Of a DNA stretch of 64,000 bases, positions 8,421 to 16,787 are shown piece after piece. Source of the stretch: JABDGV01 sp964577935 (GTDB lineage Bacteria > Chlamydiota > Chlamydiia > Chlamydiales > FEN-1388); the NCBI GenBank assembly GCA_964577935.1, contig CAZOAJ010000006.1:1-64000 (forward strand), read 5' to 3'. The notes beneath the pieces were generated by a model. The model did not search any database, was not told the DNA's origin, and worked only from the letters and a program-made list of their open reading frames with translations. Each line of letters begins with the position of its first letter. Position 1 is the stretch's first letter. The position numbers were made by a program, and so were the translations under genes.

Positions 8421-9431
8421 ATGAGTTTAAATCTCATTGCTCTACGAATTTGGATCTTAATTTTTTGCACATCCTTGCAGATTTGTATATATGGAGTTGA
8501 CCTTCAAAAAGATTCTGAAGCAATTTTTAATACCTATTTTAATCGAGTTCATCCCTACGAGAAAAAGTGGATAGAAGAGTCAAATTTTTCTTTGAATCAA
8601 CTTAAAAAGAAATTATCTGAAAAAAAATCTCTAAAAAGCGAGTTTTATGCTCTGGCAAAGTTGAGTGATTATTTCTCCAGGGAGATATCTACAGGCCTTA
8701 TCCACTATAATCGAAAAAAAAGCAGATATGATGGAATTATCCCCTATGATGATGTCAGAACACTTCGGCATATAGAGGGTTTTTATTTGAGTGCCTCTGA
8801 CGTCATAACTGAAGAGCAGTATTACATACTGACACAAGCCCCGTTGGATAGCACTCTGAATGACTTTTGGAAGGCTATTTTAGAAACGAAGACTCAAACA
8901 ATTGTCAAATTAATGACTCCTTCAGAAAAAAAGGGTGACTACCCTTACTACTGCCACAGATCAAAATTCCCCTATCGTATAGGAGATTGGACAATCAACC
9001 TCCTCAATGAAACAACACTTGAAGCAAAGATGATAAAGAAGCTCCAAGCAATCGTTGAACGAAGACTTCTTGCATCAAATTCCAAAACCGGAGAAGTCCG
9101 GCCTATACGCCACATTCATTATGAAAATTGGCCAGACGGAAGAGCTGCAGATGTTGAACTCTTTGCAAAGCTTTTAGAGATTGTCGACCGTGAACCACAC
9201 CCAACAAGCCCACTTGTTGTTCATTGTGCAGCGGGAGTCGGTCGTACAGGGACATTTGTACTAGCGCACACTTTGCGTAGAAAGGCTATGAAAACATATT
9301 TTAATATGAATCAAACAATCCTTAATCCAATCAAAACACTAGCACTGCTTCGAATGCAGCGAAGACATCTCATAAGCACATCTGAACAGTATAGAAACGC
9401 AATTGCAGCGCTTCTCTACTTTCAGAAGTAA
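8421..9431 (+). CDS. Exported eukaryotic-type protein tyrosine phosphatase
   Basis: The protein begins with a hydrophobic signal (residues 5-24) and continues with a full classical PTP domain. Visible motifs are the phosphotyrosine-loop set SRYDGIIPYDDVR (101-113), the core YILTQAPLDSTLNDFW (135-150), the WPD loop ENWPDG (235-240) with its general-acid Asp, and the P-loop HCAAGVGRTG (268-277) with nucleophile Cys269 and Arg275. The Q-loop reads RRHLISTSEQY, so the usual Gln before Thr is Ser. Such domains in bacteria are often secreted effectors such as YopH. The signal suggests Sec export rather than type III secretion. It stands alone, facing ispA. Catalytic competence is likely. Confidence 0.9.
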   Translation: MSLNLIALRIWILIFCTSLQICIYGVDLQKDSEAIFNTYFNRVHPYEKKWIEESNFSLNQLKKKLSEKKSLKSEFYALAKLSDYFSREISTGLIHYNRKKSRYDGIIPYDDVRTLRHIEGFYLSASDVITEEQYYILTQAPLDSTLNDFWKAILETKTQTIVKLMTPSEKKGDYPYYCHRSKFPYRIGDWTINLLNETTLEAKMIKKLQAIVERRLLASNSKTGEVRPIRHIHYENWPDGRAADVELFAKLLEIVDREPHPTSPLVVHCAAGVGRTGTFVLAHTLRRKAMKTYFNMNQTILNPIKTLALLRMQRRHLISTSEQYRNAIAALLYFQK

Positions 9432-9445
9432 CAGAACTTACAGAT

Positions 9446-10288
9446 TTATTGTAAAAAGGCCTTTGAAAGATCAATTAAAGGACCATGAAGGCCTAATGAC
9501 TCAAAAAGTTTTACAGCCTTTTCTGCATGCTCGTATATAGCATCTTGGGCTGCTTGAATTCCAAAAACTACAGCAAAATTGTTTTTTTTCTGCGCTTTCA
9601 CATCTTGTTCATAGTCTTGTATATCATCAACTATTTGAAAGGCTGATCCAAAATGAAATGACGCTTTATGAAGCTCATTAAGCCTCTGTGGATTTCCTCC
9701 ACCAAAAAGCCATCCGAGTGAGAATGAGAGGTCAAATAAAGCAACTGTTTTCATCTCATTGATCGTATTGATTGTTTCAAGGGAAGAATCTTTAGGATCC
9801 AGGTCTAGAAACTGTCCACCGATTAAACCATCAATTCCCATGGTTCTTGAAGCTTCTAAGATTGCATGTTGAAGAACACTTTTTCCTTGTTCATCAAACG
9901 CATTTCGAGCAATGAGCTCAAACCCTTTAGCGATTAAAGCAAAGCTTGCAAGAAGAGCGTTTGCCTCTCCATACACTTTATGAACCGTTAGTCTTCCGCG
10001 GCGATAATCATCGTTGTCCATGCAAGGAAGATCGTCAGCAATTAAAGAAGAGGTGTGAAAACATTCAACAGCAAGAGCCGAATAGTCGACTCTTTTATCA
10101 GAGAGCGACTCAGCTGTCATATACACCAAAGCAGGTCTGAATCGTTTAGCTGCTCCACCAAGCGAATAAAGACACGCTTCTTTCAATTGTGTATCTCGTC
10201 CAAAATGTTTCTCTTCTTCCTTCAGAAATTTTTCAAATCGTTCAGCATAAGATGGAAGGATAGACTGTATTTGGTGCGCAAAAGACAT
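9446..10288 (-). CDS. ispA: Short-chain (E)-prenyl diphosphate synthase (farnesyl/geranyl type)
   Basis: This enzyme condenses isopentenyl diphosphate with allylic diphosphates to make C10-C20 precursors of polyprenyl carriers and quinones. The first Asp-rich motif is DDLPCMDND (about residues 91-99), with the two extra residues typical of bacterial farnesyl diphosphate synthases, followed by RRGRLTVHKVYGEANALL. The second motif is FQIVDDIQDYEQD (about 216-228). At 280 residues it is about 20 shorter than E. coli IspA, with a trimmed C-terminus. The next genes on this strand are a membrane protein and a beta-helix protein. Confidence 0.92.
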   Translation of the reverse strand: MSFAHQIQSILPSYAERFEKFLKEEEKHFGRDTQLKEACLYSLGGAAKRFRPALVYMTAESLSDKRVDYSALAVECFHTSSLIADDLPCMDNDDYRRGRLTVHKVYGEANALLASFALIAKGFELIARNAFDEQGKSVLQHAILEASRTMGIDGLIGGQFLDLDPKDSSLETINTINEMKTVALFDLSFSLGWLFGGGNPQRLNELHKASFHFGSAFQIVDDIQDYEQDVKAQKKNNFAVVFGIQAAQDAIYEHAEKAVKLFESLGLHGPLIDLSKAFLQ

Positions 10289-10415
10289 AAATTACCAACG
10301 TATAGGTATCTGGTGAGTATGCGAGATTTGATCTCTATTTTCTATTAGAAAGTAGAATATCCATAAATTCTTCGTTTACGAAATAAATTTGTAGGAGCGT
10401 ACAAAATTTCGTCCC

Positions 10416-10952
10416 TTACTCCGAAAAGGCATATTTGCGAAATACATCAAATACATAACCGATCCCTTGAGATCTCGTCTCACAAAAAGTTTTTTGAGAA
10501 GCTTCATGAATTTTGATAGCCATATCAAGCTTACGAAAACCACTTCCCATCAAACTGAGTGCTAGAAATTTTGTCCCAAGAGATGCAAGTACGGTGGTGG
10601 CTCCTTGAAATATTTTGAGATTTGATGGTCCTCGAGTCATGCAAATTACGCGTTTAAAGCCGGATAGAAGGAACGGAAAGCTGAAACCGAGAATAACTCC
10701 AGCTAAAGCAGCATCTTTCATCCCAGACCGAATTTGGTGGTAAAAAGAACTACTTGTCCAATCAGCCCCAAATGGATCATTTTGGATACTCAAAGCAAAG
10801 ATCGAAGTTATTGTTGCAGCCGAAATTTTTATCGACTCGATAGCGATATCGGAAACAGAAGAGATGAATGAACTTTCAAGTGACCTGACCAAATGCTGTG
10901 ATTGAGGACTAACACTGTTATTTGTTTGAGCAACACTCGCTTCCATAAGCAC
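10416..10952 (-). CDS. Hypothetical membrane-associated protein
   Basis: The 178-residue protein has a Ser/Gln-rich start and three hydrophobic stretches, roughly residues 38-57, 82-105 (AALAGVILGFSFPFLLSGFKR) and 118-138. I recognise no family. Its ATG touches the stop of the upstream beta-helix gene (10952/10953), so translation is coupled. The pair sits upstream of ispA on the same strand with a gap of 127 bases. A role at the membrane is likely; nothing more can be said. Confidence 0.6.
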   Translation of the reverse strand: MLMEASVAQTNNSVSPQSQHLVRSLESSFISSVSDIAIESIKISAATITSIFALSIQNDPFGADWTSSSFYHQIRSGMKDAALAGVILGFSFPFLLSGFKRVICMTRGPSNLKIFQGATTVLASLGTKFLALSLMGSGFRKLDMAIKIHEASQKTFCETRSQGIGYVFDVFRKYAFSE

Positions 10953-11633
10953 CTACCCTTTTATTAAAGAGTTATCTTCCCAAACTCCGCTGCAAACCTG
11001 GGCTGGGTAAATCATAACAGATTTTCCAAGGATCACCCCTGGGTTTAAAACCGAATTACATCCAATTTGAGATCGATCTCCAACGATTGCACCAAGTTTT
11101 TTCATTCCAGTTTCAAATTTTTTATTTTCGATTTTAATTCGAACGGTTTGATGATCAAGTCGTAAGTTTGCGCACTTAACCCCAGCCCCAAGGTTGACAT
11201 CATTGCCAAGAATCGAATCTCCGACAAAAGCAAAATGAGCCGCCTTGGCACGATTCAGAAAAAGAGCGTTCTTGAGCTCTGTCGTGTGTCCAATGACGCA
11301 TCCATCACCGATCAAACAATCACCTCGAATATAGGCACCATGACGGATAGTGCAGTTTTTGCCAATAACGCACGGTCCTTTGATGTATGCTCCAGGCTCA
11401 ATAACAGTACCTTCTCCAATAGATATCAATTCAGGTTTGATAAGATAGGCCTGCTGAGAGATATCTCCTTGATGAATACCTAGAGATAGCGAGAGTAAAT
11501 ACTCGTGCAATAGTTTGATCACTTCCCAGGGATATACCGTCTGTTCAAAAAGAGCTTTGTGTTGGAAGTTTTCGAGAGCAAATAAATCTGAGAATTGCAT
11601 ATGGCCACTCAAGGTTTTGCACACAATTTCCAC
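10953..11633 (-). CDS. Left-handed beta-helix (hexapeptide repeat) protein, GlmU C-domain-like
   Basis: From about residue 60 the protein is built of hexapeptide repeats, e.g. ISIGEGTVIEPGAYIKGP, then VIGKNCTIRHGAYIRGDCL, then IGDGCVIGHTTELKNALFL, the pattern of trimeric acyltransferases such as the GlmU C-terminal domain. The sequence HFAFVGDSILGNDVNLGAGVKCANLR resembles the GlmU acetyltransferase active region, including the His and the GAG turn. There is no pyrophosphorylase domain (226 residues against about 450 in full GlmU). It could acetylate glucosamine-1-phosphate or act on another sugar nucleotide. A similar protein lies next to ispA in Chlamydia as I recall. Confidence 0.75.
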   Translation of the reverse strand: MEIVCKTLSGHMQFSDLFALENFQHKALFEQTVYPWEVIKLLHEYLLSLSLGIHQGDISQQAYLIKPELISIGEGTVIEPGAYIKGPCVIGKNCTIRHGAYIRGDCLIGDGCVIGHTTELKNALFLNRAKAAHFAFVGDSILGNDVNLGAGVKCANLRLDHQTVRIKIENKKFETGMKKLGAIVGDRSQIGCNSVLNPGVILGKSVMIYPAQVCSGVWEDNSLIKG

Positions 11634-11971
11634 AACACAAGACTAGAACTCAAGTATTAATATAGATATTTATTCTTCTTCTTCAGTCTTTGTGGAAGTG
11701 TTCATAACCATGCCTTATAACTCTAAATTTTCATGTTTACAATTTGTTTATGAAATGTTGAAGAGTTGGCTATTTGTGTTGATGGATCATTTTTTTGAGC
11801 ACAAAATCTCTTTAAGTCTGACTTATGAACACAAGTTATGAACAGGTTTTGATTGGTCTTTTTTGGAGAAAATTTTATAACAAATCTTTTCTTTGAACAC
11901 TCATTTTTCAGAGGACTCAAATATTGAGATTCAGAGAGTCTGGACGACTCTGGAATTTTTCGTAACATGCG
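11634..11971. other. Intergenic region without a supported gene
   Basis: About 340 bases between the beta-helix gene and the NTF2-like gene, both on the minus strand. An open frame of 81 codons on the minus strand (11723-11968) has no ribosome site, no recognisable composition and no hydrophobic or domain pattern, so I do not call it. The gap must hold the promoter of the beta-helix gene. No structured RNA was seen. Confidence 0.4.
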
Positions 11972-12379
11972 TTATTTTGAAAAAATCTCGTTCTTCATTT
12001 TTTCAATTGGCCGAGCGTCGTAAAATAACTCATAGTGAATGATGAGACCTTCCTGAAAGGTTAAGAGTACAGCTCCTCGGTAAAGTCCAATTGGTTCAGG
12101 GCAGTCCAGATCATAAACGAGCATGGCCTGATCCTCATTACAAAACTGAGCACGTATTGTGAGCTTCTTGAAGATGGAAAGAAAGTGTTTTACTGCATTG
12201 AGTACGGCATTTTTTCCTTTCACTTCAGCTAGAGGGCTTATGAGCTGAACGTCTGGATGAAGGTAGTTCTCTATACTCGAAAGATCTTTGTTATTCATCG
12301 CTTGGTAGTAGGCCACTGCAGAATCTAAATTTTTAGATTCTAGATTTTTAGAAGATTGGTTTTTCTTTGACATATGCAT
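11972..12379 (-). CDS. SnoaL/NTF2-like protein
   Basis: The 135-residue protein has the cone-shaped NTF2-like pattern: an N-terminal helix AVAYYQAMNNKDLSSIENYLHPDVQLISPL, a second helix KNAVLNAVKHFLSIF, then strands ending GLIIHYELFYDAR. Members include SnoaL-type cyclases and ketosteroid isomerase relatives, but most are of unknown activity. The first 25 residues hold a small tandem duplication (SSKNLES/KNLDSA). It is transcribed divergently from the TetR regulator 57 bases away, which suggests that the regulator controls it. Confidence 0.8.
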   Translation of the reverse strand: MHMSKKNQSSKNLESKNLDSAVAYYQAMNNKDLSSIENYLHPDVQLISPLAEVKGKNAVLNAVKHFLSIFKKLTIRAQFCNEDQAMLVYDLDCPEPIGLYRGAVLLTFQEGLIIHYELFYDARPIEKMKNEIFSK

Positions 12380-12436
12380 CTTTTTTTAAAGAGATGGTTG
12401 ACTACCACTAATTTAATATAGTAAGCTACATTCAAT

Positions 12437-13069
12437 ATGTCAATACCAAAGAAACGCTCCTACAATTCTGAGTCAAGGCAAGCACAGTCACTCAAGACTA
12501 AAAATCGTATTCTGGCTTCCGCAAAAATGCTTTTTGAGTCTAAGGGCTTTGAGAGCGTGACAATTGATGAGATAGCTCGAGAAGCACAAGTATCGACGCC
12601 TTCTATTTATTCCATTTTCCAATCCAAGCGTGGGGTTTTGCTCGGCTTAATGGATGAGGCCCTTCCTCTTGAGGAGTTTGAAGCTCTTGTTGAATTGGGA
12701 AAAAAAGAGACATCTCCTTACAGGCGTCTTGAAATCACCGCTCGAATAGCACGACTCCTTTACGATGCTGAAAAAACCCAATTAAGCTTTTTGCGAGGAG
12801 CATCGATTTTAGATCCGGTGTTTAAAAGCTTAGAAACTGAAAGAGAGCGACGACGATATCAGCGACAAAAAGAAATTGTCGAAACGATGGCACAGGAAAA
12901 GGCTTTTACAGAGAGCCTGAGTGTTGCGAAGATTAGAGATATTCTTTGGACATTTACTGGAAGAGATATCTATCGAATGCTTGTGGTTGAGCGAGGTTGG
13001 TCGTCTGATGAATATGAAAAGTGGCTTTCCAACTTACTCATTCAAGTCCTTTTATCGACGTCACTATGA
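12437..13069 (+). CDS. TetR family transcriptional regulator
   Basis: The N-terminal helix-turn-helix domain is typical: KTKNRILASAKMLFESKGF, then TIDEIAREAQVSTPSIYSIF and SKRGVLLGLMDEAL (about residues 20-75). The remaining 130 residues are a helical ligand-binding domain of unknown specificity. The divergent NTF2-like gene shares the 57-base control region, so autoregulation and control of that neighbour are likely. The intergenic segment contains TTGACT near 12398 but the spacing to a TATAGT-like box is short. The ligand cannot be guessed. Confidence 0.9.
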   Translation: MSIPKKRSYNSESRQAQSLKTKNRILASAKMLFESKGFESVTIDEIAREAQVSTPSIYSIFQSKRGVLLGLMDEALPLEEFEALVELGKKETSPYRRLEITARIARLLYDAEKTQLSFLRGASILDPVFKSLETERERRRYQRQKEIVETMAQEKAFTESLSVAKIRDILWTFTGRDIYRMLVVERGWSSDEYEKWLSNLLIQVLLSTSL

Positions 13070-13198
13070 TGAGTCGTTTTTGAACGATCCTCGATGGGTG
13101 ATCCTGCCAAATTTCTAGCAAAAAATTTCTCCAAATATCTTTAAAGCCAATACTATTTAAGGAAGTGAGGAGGGATCCTGAAGGACAGAAATTTCCAG

Positions 13199-15085
13199 TT
13201 ATTGTTGCTCTAGTTGTGAGTCCAAAAGTCTTAAACTATATAAAATGACTATAATCGTGACCCCTACGTCAGCAAAAATAGCTAAAGCTAAATTTGCAAA
13301 ACCTAATAAGGCAAGTCCTACAACTAAAAATTTAATCGTTAAAGCAAATAGAGTATTCAGTTTTATTGTTTTTAAGGTTCTCTGACCTAGTCGAACTAAA
13401 TAAGGAATAAGATCTAGCCTATCATTAAGGATGACAATAGATGCCGCCTCTAAGGCAGTTTCACTTCCAAGAGTGCTTATAGAGATGCCAACGCTTGATA
13501 TAGCTAAAGCTGGGGCATCGTTGATACCGTCACCAAACATGGCAACGGTTCCATACTTTTTAATTAATTCACGAATTGCTTTGGATTTACCTTCTGGAAG
13601 AAGATCGGCTTTAAATTCGTCAATTCCAATACTTTTTGCAACTGCTTGTGCTGAATTAAGATGATCTCCTGTCAACATTACCGGAGTAATTCCCATTGAT
13701 AACAGGTCGTTAATTAATTTCTTACCATCAGCTCGCACCTCATCTTCTAAAGCTATGATGCCTTCGACGTTTTTGTGAGTGCTAACGACGATAACTGTTT
13801 TGCCTTGGTTTTGTAATTCTTCAATTCTTTCGATAACTTCGTCGGAAACTTTATGTTCTTCCAGGATAAATTGTAATTTGCCAATACAATGGTGCTTTGT
13901 GTCACAGACTAAACAATCTGCTTTAGCTCCTTTTCCAACAACGCTTTCAAAGTTTTCTACTTTATGTGGGTTAAATTTTTGTTGCTTAGCTGATTCTGTA
14001 ATGCTCTGTGCCAAAGGGTGTTCTGAGTAGTACTCAATTCCGGCCGCACAGCTAAGTAAATGTTCTTTTGTTGTTTTTCCAAAAGGAACGATATCTGTAA
14101 CAACGGGTTTACCATAAGTTAAGGTTCGTGTTTTATCTAATCCGATAGCCTTGATTTGACCAATGACTTCTAGATATTTACCTCCTTTAATTAACGCGCC
14201 TGAAGCAGATGCATTGCCGATAGCTGAGAAGATGGAAATTGGGGTAGAGATGACAAGCGCACATGGGCAAGCAATGACGAGTAAAACAATCGATTGATAA
14301 AATCCTTCATCAAAGGGTTTGTTTAAAAAAAGCCAAGGAAAAAGAGCCCAAAACAAAGCTAAGAAGATAATTCCTGGGGTGTAATATCGAGAGAATTTTT
14401 CAATAAATTGCTGGGTTTCAGATTTATTTTTGAAACCTTCAAAAGTTAATTCTTTGATTTTGGCTAGAACAGATTCAGATGAGATTTTTGTTACTGCAAC
14501 TTCCAAAAATCCTTGTTTGTTCAAAGTTCCAGCAAATACTAAATCTCCTTCACGCTTATCTTTGAAAATCGGTTCTCCCGTAATTGCTGCCTCATCAACA
14601 AAAGAAGACCCATATTTTACAATCCCATCTAAAGGTATCATTTCAAAGGGCTTAATCAGAATTGTTTCGCCAATTACTACTTGATCAATCGGAATTTCTT
14701 GATATTTTCCTTTGACTTGAGCCGTTTTAGGCATCCTATTCATCAACTTATCTATAGCCGATTGACTTTGTTCAATACCAACATCTTCCAGTCTTTCGGC
14801 TAATGAAAAAAGAATAATGACGATCGTCCCTTCAGGATATTCTCTGAGGTAAAAAGCACCGGTTACTGCTATAAGCATCAAGGCATTAATGCTTCTCATG
14901 TCAAAAGAAATCAATGCTTTGAGCCCATGCCAAAGAGCCTGGTAGCCAAAAATAAGGGTAAATATTAAAAAGAAAGGCAGTGCTATTTGATCTTGTAAGC
15001 GAATTCCGGCCAAAGATAAGAATTCAAAGATGCCAATAAAAATTGAACAGGCAATTAGCCATTTTATTTTAGCTTCTTTCCACAT
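13199..15085 (-). CDS. Heavy-metal P-type ATPase, Zn/Cd class, without metal-binding N-domain
   Basis: P1B ATPases pump metal ions out of the cytosol. Seen in order: actuator motif AAITGEP (about 165-172), membrane motif CPC (273-275), phosphorylation site, SEHPLAQSI in the nucleotide domain, MLTGD, and the hinge GDGINDAPAL. The last membrane helices carry FADVGVTIIVILYSLRLL; the DxG motif is typical of Zn/Cd/Pb transporters. There is no N-terminal HMA or Cys-rich domain (628 residues). The phosphorylation loop reads DKTRTLT with Asp317 followed by Arg320, where nearly all P-type ATPases have Gly. The gene stands alone. Confidence 0.93.
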   Translation of the reverse strand: MWKEAKIKWLIACSIFIGIFEFLSLAGIRLQDQIALPFFLIFTLIFGYQALWHGLKALISFDMRSINALMLIAVTGAFYLREYPEGTIVIILFSLAERLEDVGIEQSQSAIDKLMNRMPKTAQVKGKYQEIPIDQVVIGETILIKPFEMIPLDGIVKYGSSFVDEAAITGEPIFKDKREGDLVFAGTLNKQGFLEVAVTKISSESVLAKIKELTFEGFKNKSETQQFIEKFSRYYTPGIIFLALFWALFPWLFLNKPFDEGFYQSIVLLVIACPCALVISTPISIFSAIGNASASGALIKGGKYLEVIGQIKAIGLDKTRTLTYGKPVVTDIVPFGKTTKEHLLSCAAGIEYYSEHPLAQSITESAKQQKFNPHKVENFESVVGKGAKADCLVCDTKHHCIGKLQFILEEHKVSDEVIERIEELQNQGKTVIVVSTHKNVEGIIALEDEVRADGKKLINDLLSMGITPVMLTGDHLNSAQAVAKSIGIDEFKADLLPEGKSKAIRELIKKYGTVAMFGDGINDAPALAISSVGISISTLGSETALEAASIVILNDRLDLIPYLVRLGQRTLKTIKLNTLFALTIKFLVVGLALLGFANLALAIFADVGVTIIVILYSLRLLDSQLEQQ

Positions 15086-15523
15086 ATAACCTCAGCTTTG
15101 AGCTTTTATAAGGAGCGGCTTGTCACTGAGTTCCATGAGTATTTGTTTCCTATTTGACCGAAACCTTATCACTGGCTCAATGTCTTGTTTTAAAAGCTTT
15201 TCGGCAAGTTCTGATTAAATATATCTTTAACAAATAAATAAACTAAGTTTCTTGGAAACAAAATCCGGAATCTTTCTTCAAATCTCTATAGAACTTTACG
15301 AGAAAAATGATCCTTCTCATTGGCACCTTTAGTGCCTAATGTTTGATAGAAATAGCTCTTCAATAGACCATCAAGTGTAAATTTGATTAAAAAGATTAAT
15401 TTTTTTGAAATAATAGCTATATATAAGTGTATTTTTTGATACGTATGCTGATCATCCTAGATGACTCTAGATAGACTGAGAGTACCCAAGAGATATTACA
15501 GCTAAGTAATTGGAAGAAAAGAA
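15086..15523. other. Intergenic region between the P-type ATPase and tRNA-Pro
   Basis: About 440 A+T-rich bases upstream of the ATPase gene, which is read away from here. No reading frame with coding character and no structured RNA was recognised. The ATPase promoter and any metal-responsive operator should be here, but I see no clear palindrome of the type bound by ArsR or MerR regulators. Confidence 0.4.
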
Positions 15524-15598
15524 TCTGGGTGAGAGGATTCGAACCTCCGACCCCTTACACCCCATGCAAGTGCGCTAGCCAAGCTGCGCTACACCCAG
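15524..15598 (-). tRNA. tRNA-Pro (anticodon GGG)
   Basis: On the minus strand a full cloverleaf of 75 bases is seen. The acceptor CTGGGTG pairs with CACCCAG; the D stem is GCGC/GCGC; the anticodon stem CTTGC/GTAAG carries the loop ATGGGGT with anticodon GGG; the T arm is GGAGG-TTCGAAT-CCTCT; the discriminator base is A. CCA is not encoded. The body resembles E. coli tRNA-Pro, including GGAGGTTCGAATCCTCT. Confidence 0.95.
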
Positions 15599-15607
15599 AT
15601 AAAAATT

Positions 15608-15865
15608 TTAGAGAGACTGGATTCCTTCAAATTGGAACTCAGCTCGTTTGAGCTCTCGGACTGCAACCTTTGCGCACTCCTCAACGATCTTTTCGAGAGA
15701 ATCGCCGGCAGGATCAATTTCGCATGCAGAGAGATCGACGGAAATAGAAGCAGAGAAATTAGTTCCTCCGCGGACTCCCTTGACTCGGAAGTTCGCAAAA
15801 AGTCCGCCCTTACGCTTGGTAACGTTAATAAATCGAACTAAATTGTTCTCAGCAAGATTTATCAT
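15608..15865 (-). CDS. Small conserved-looking protein of unknown function
   Basis: This 85-residue protein has regular alternation typical of a compact alpha/beta fold: strands in NNLVRFINVTKRKGGLFANF and NFSASISVDLSACEIDP, then a helix SLEKIVEECAKVAVRELK. Coding character is good, and it lies ten bases upstream of tRNA-Pro on the same strand, so both may be in one transcript. I recognise no named family; a similarly sized hypothetical exists in chlamydiae as far as I recall. A longer frame on the opposite strand (15632-15841) has no such pattern. Confidence 0.65.
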   Translation of the reverse strand: MINLAENNLVRFINVTKRKGGLFANFRVKGVRGGTNFSASISVDLSACEIDPAGDSLEKIVEECAKVAVRELKRAEFQFEGIQSL

Positions 15866-16070
15866 AGTACTATCCGTTTGAACGTTCTTAAAGGAGCTGG
15901 CATTTTCTCAATGCCTCCAATAATTTTGGATAAGGTACTCTACCAGGCCTCATCGTTTGCCGTCAAATTGTGATCGATGATTTTCCGAATTTCTAATCGA
16001 GCTTAAACACGTTCAGCTGTAGAATTTTAAGACATCTGATTCAAGCTTAAAATAGTACAAGAAATATAGT

Positions 16071-16775
16071 ATGCAAAACCTATCAGGCTACTCAACCTAT
16101 CTTCTACCTTCCTCATGGCAAATTAAGCTGAATGAGGAGCTTCAAAAGCCTTATATGATCTCTCTTAAAGCTTTTCTTGCTCAGGAAAGGGCCTCTGGTC
16201 TCAAGATTTTTCCGCCCGAAGAAAATATGTTTTCTGCCCTATTGAAAACATCATTGGATAATGTGAAGGTTGTTATTGTTGGGCAAGACCCCTATCACGG
16301 AAATGGGCAAGCTCATGGTCTTTCATTTTCTGTTATGAAGGGAGTATCTCAACCTCCATCACTTCAAAATATCTTTAAAGAGATGAAAAGCGACTTGGGA
16401 ATAGATCCCCCAAAACATGGCTGCTTAGATGATTGGGCAACTCAAGGAGTTTTGCTTCTCAATGCGACACTTACTGTTCGGGAAGGACAGCCCTTGTCTC
16501 ATGCCAAAAGAGGCTGGGAGCAATTTACTGATGCTCTCATCGACCTGGTAGCAAAATCAAGACCTCACGTTGTCTTTATCCTTTGGGGAAAATATGCCGC
16601 GGAAAAATGTGAACGGATAGAATCCCTTCGCTCAGGCAATCACCTGATTTTAAAGGCGGCTCATCCATCGCCATTTTCTGCTCATTCAGGCTTTTTTGGG
16701 TGCAAACACTTTTCCAAAACAAATGAGTTTTTGGTAAAAAATGGTATTGAGCCTATCAACTGGAAATTGAATTGA
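16071..16775 (+). CDS. ung: Uracil-DNA glycosylase
   Basis: Ung removes uracil from DNA and starts base excision repair. The catalytic water-activating loop GQDPYHGNGQAHGLSFSV is present (about residues 71-88) with the key Asp and His, followed by the LLLNATLTV segment that recognises uracil and the leucine loop HPSPFSAHSGFFG near residue 200. Length (234 residues) is normal for family 1. It faces the sua5 gene with 12 bases between the stops. Confidence 0.97.
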   Translation: MQNLSGYSTYLLPSSWQIKLNEELQKPYMISLKAFLAQERASGLKIFPPEENMFSALLKTSLDNVKVVIVGQDPYHGNGQAHGLSFSVMKGVSQPPSLQNIFKEMKSDLGIDPPKHGCLDDWATQGVLLLNATLTVREGQPLSHAKRGWEQFTDALIDLVAKSRPHVVFILWGKYAAEKCERIESLRSGNHLILKAAHPSPFSAHSGFFGCKHFSKTNEFLVKNGIEPINWKLN

Positions 16776-16787
16776 TACAGTCAAGTT

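Noticed and set aside
11723..11968. An 81-codon minus-strand ORF upstream of the beta-helix gene
   Set aside because: No ribosome site, poor amino-acid composition and no domain pattern; it fills an A+T-rich gap by chance.
12395..12436. A TetR operator palindrome between the divergent genes
   Set aside because: Only partial symmetry (TTGA...TCAA ends and ACTA/TAGT) is present; too weak to annotate.
13431..14684. Plus-strand ORFs opposite the P-type ATPase gene
   Set aside because: They are shadows of a gene with all expected ATPase motifs on the minus strand.
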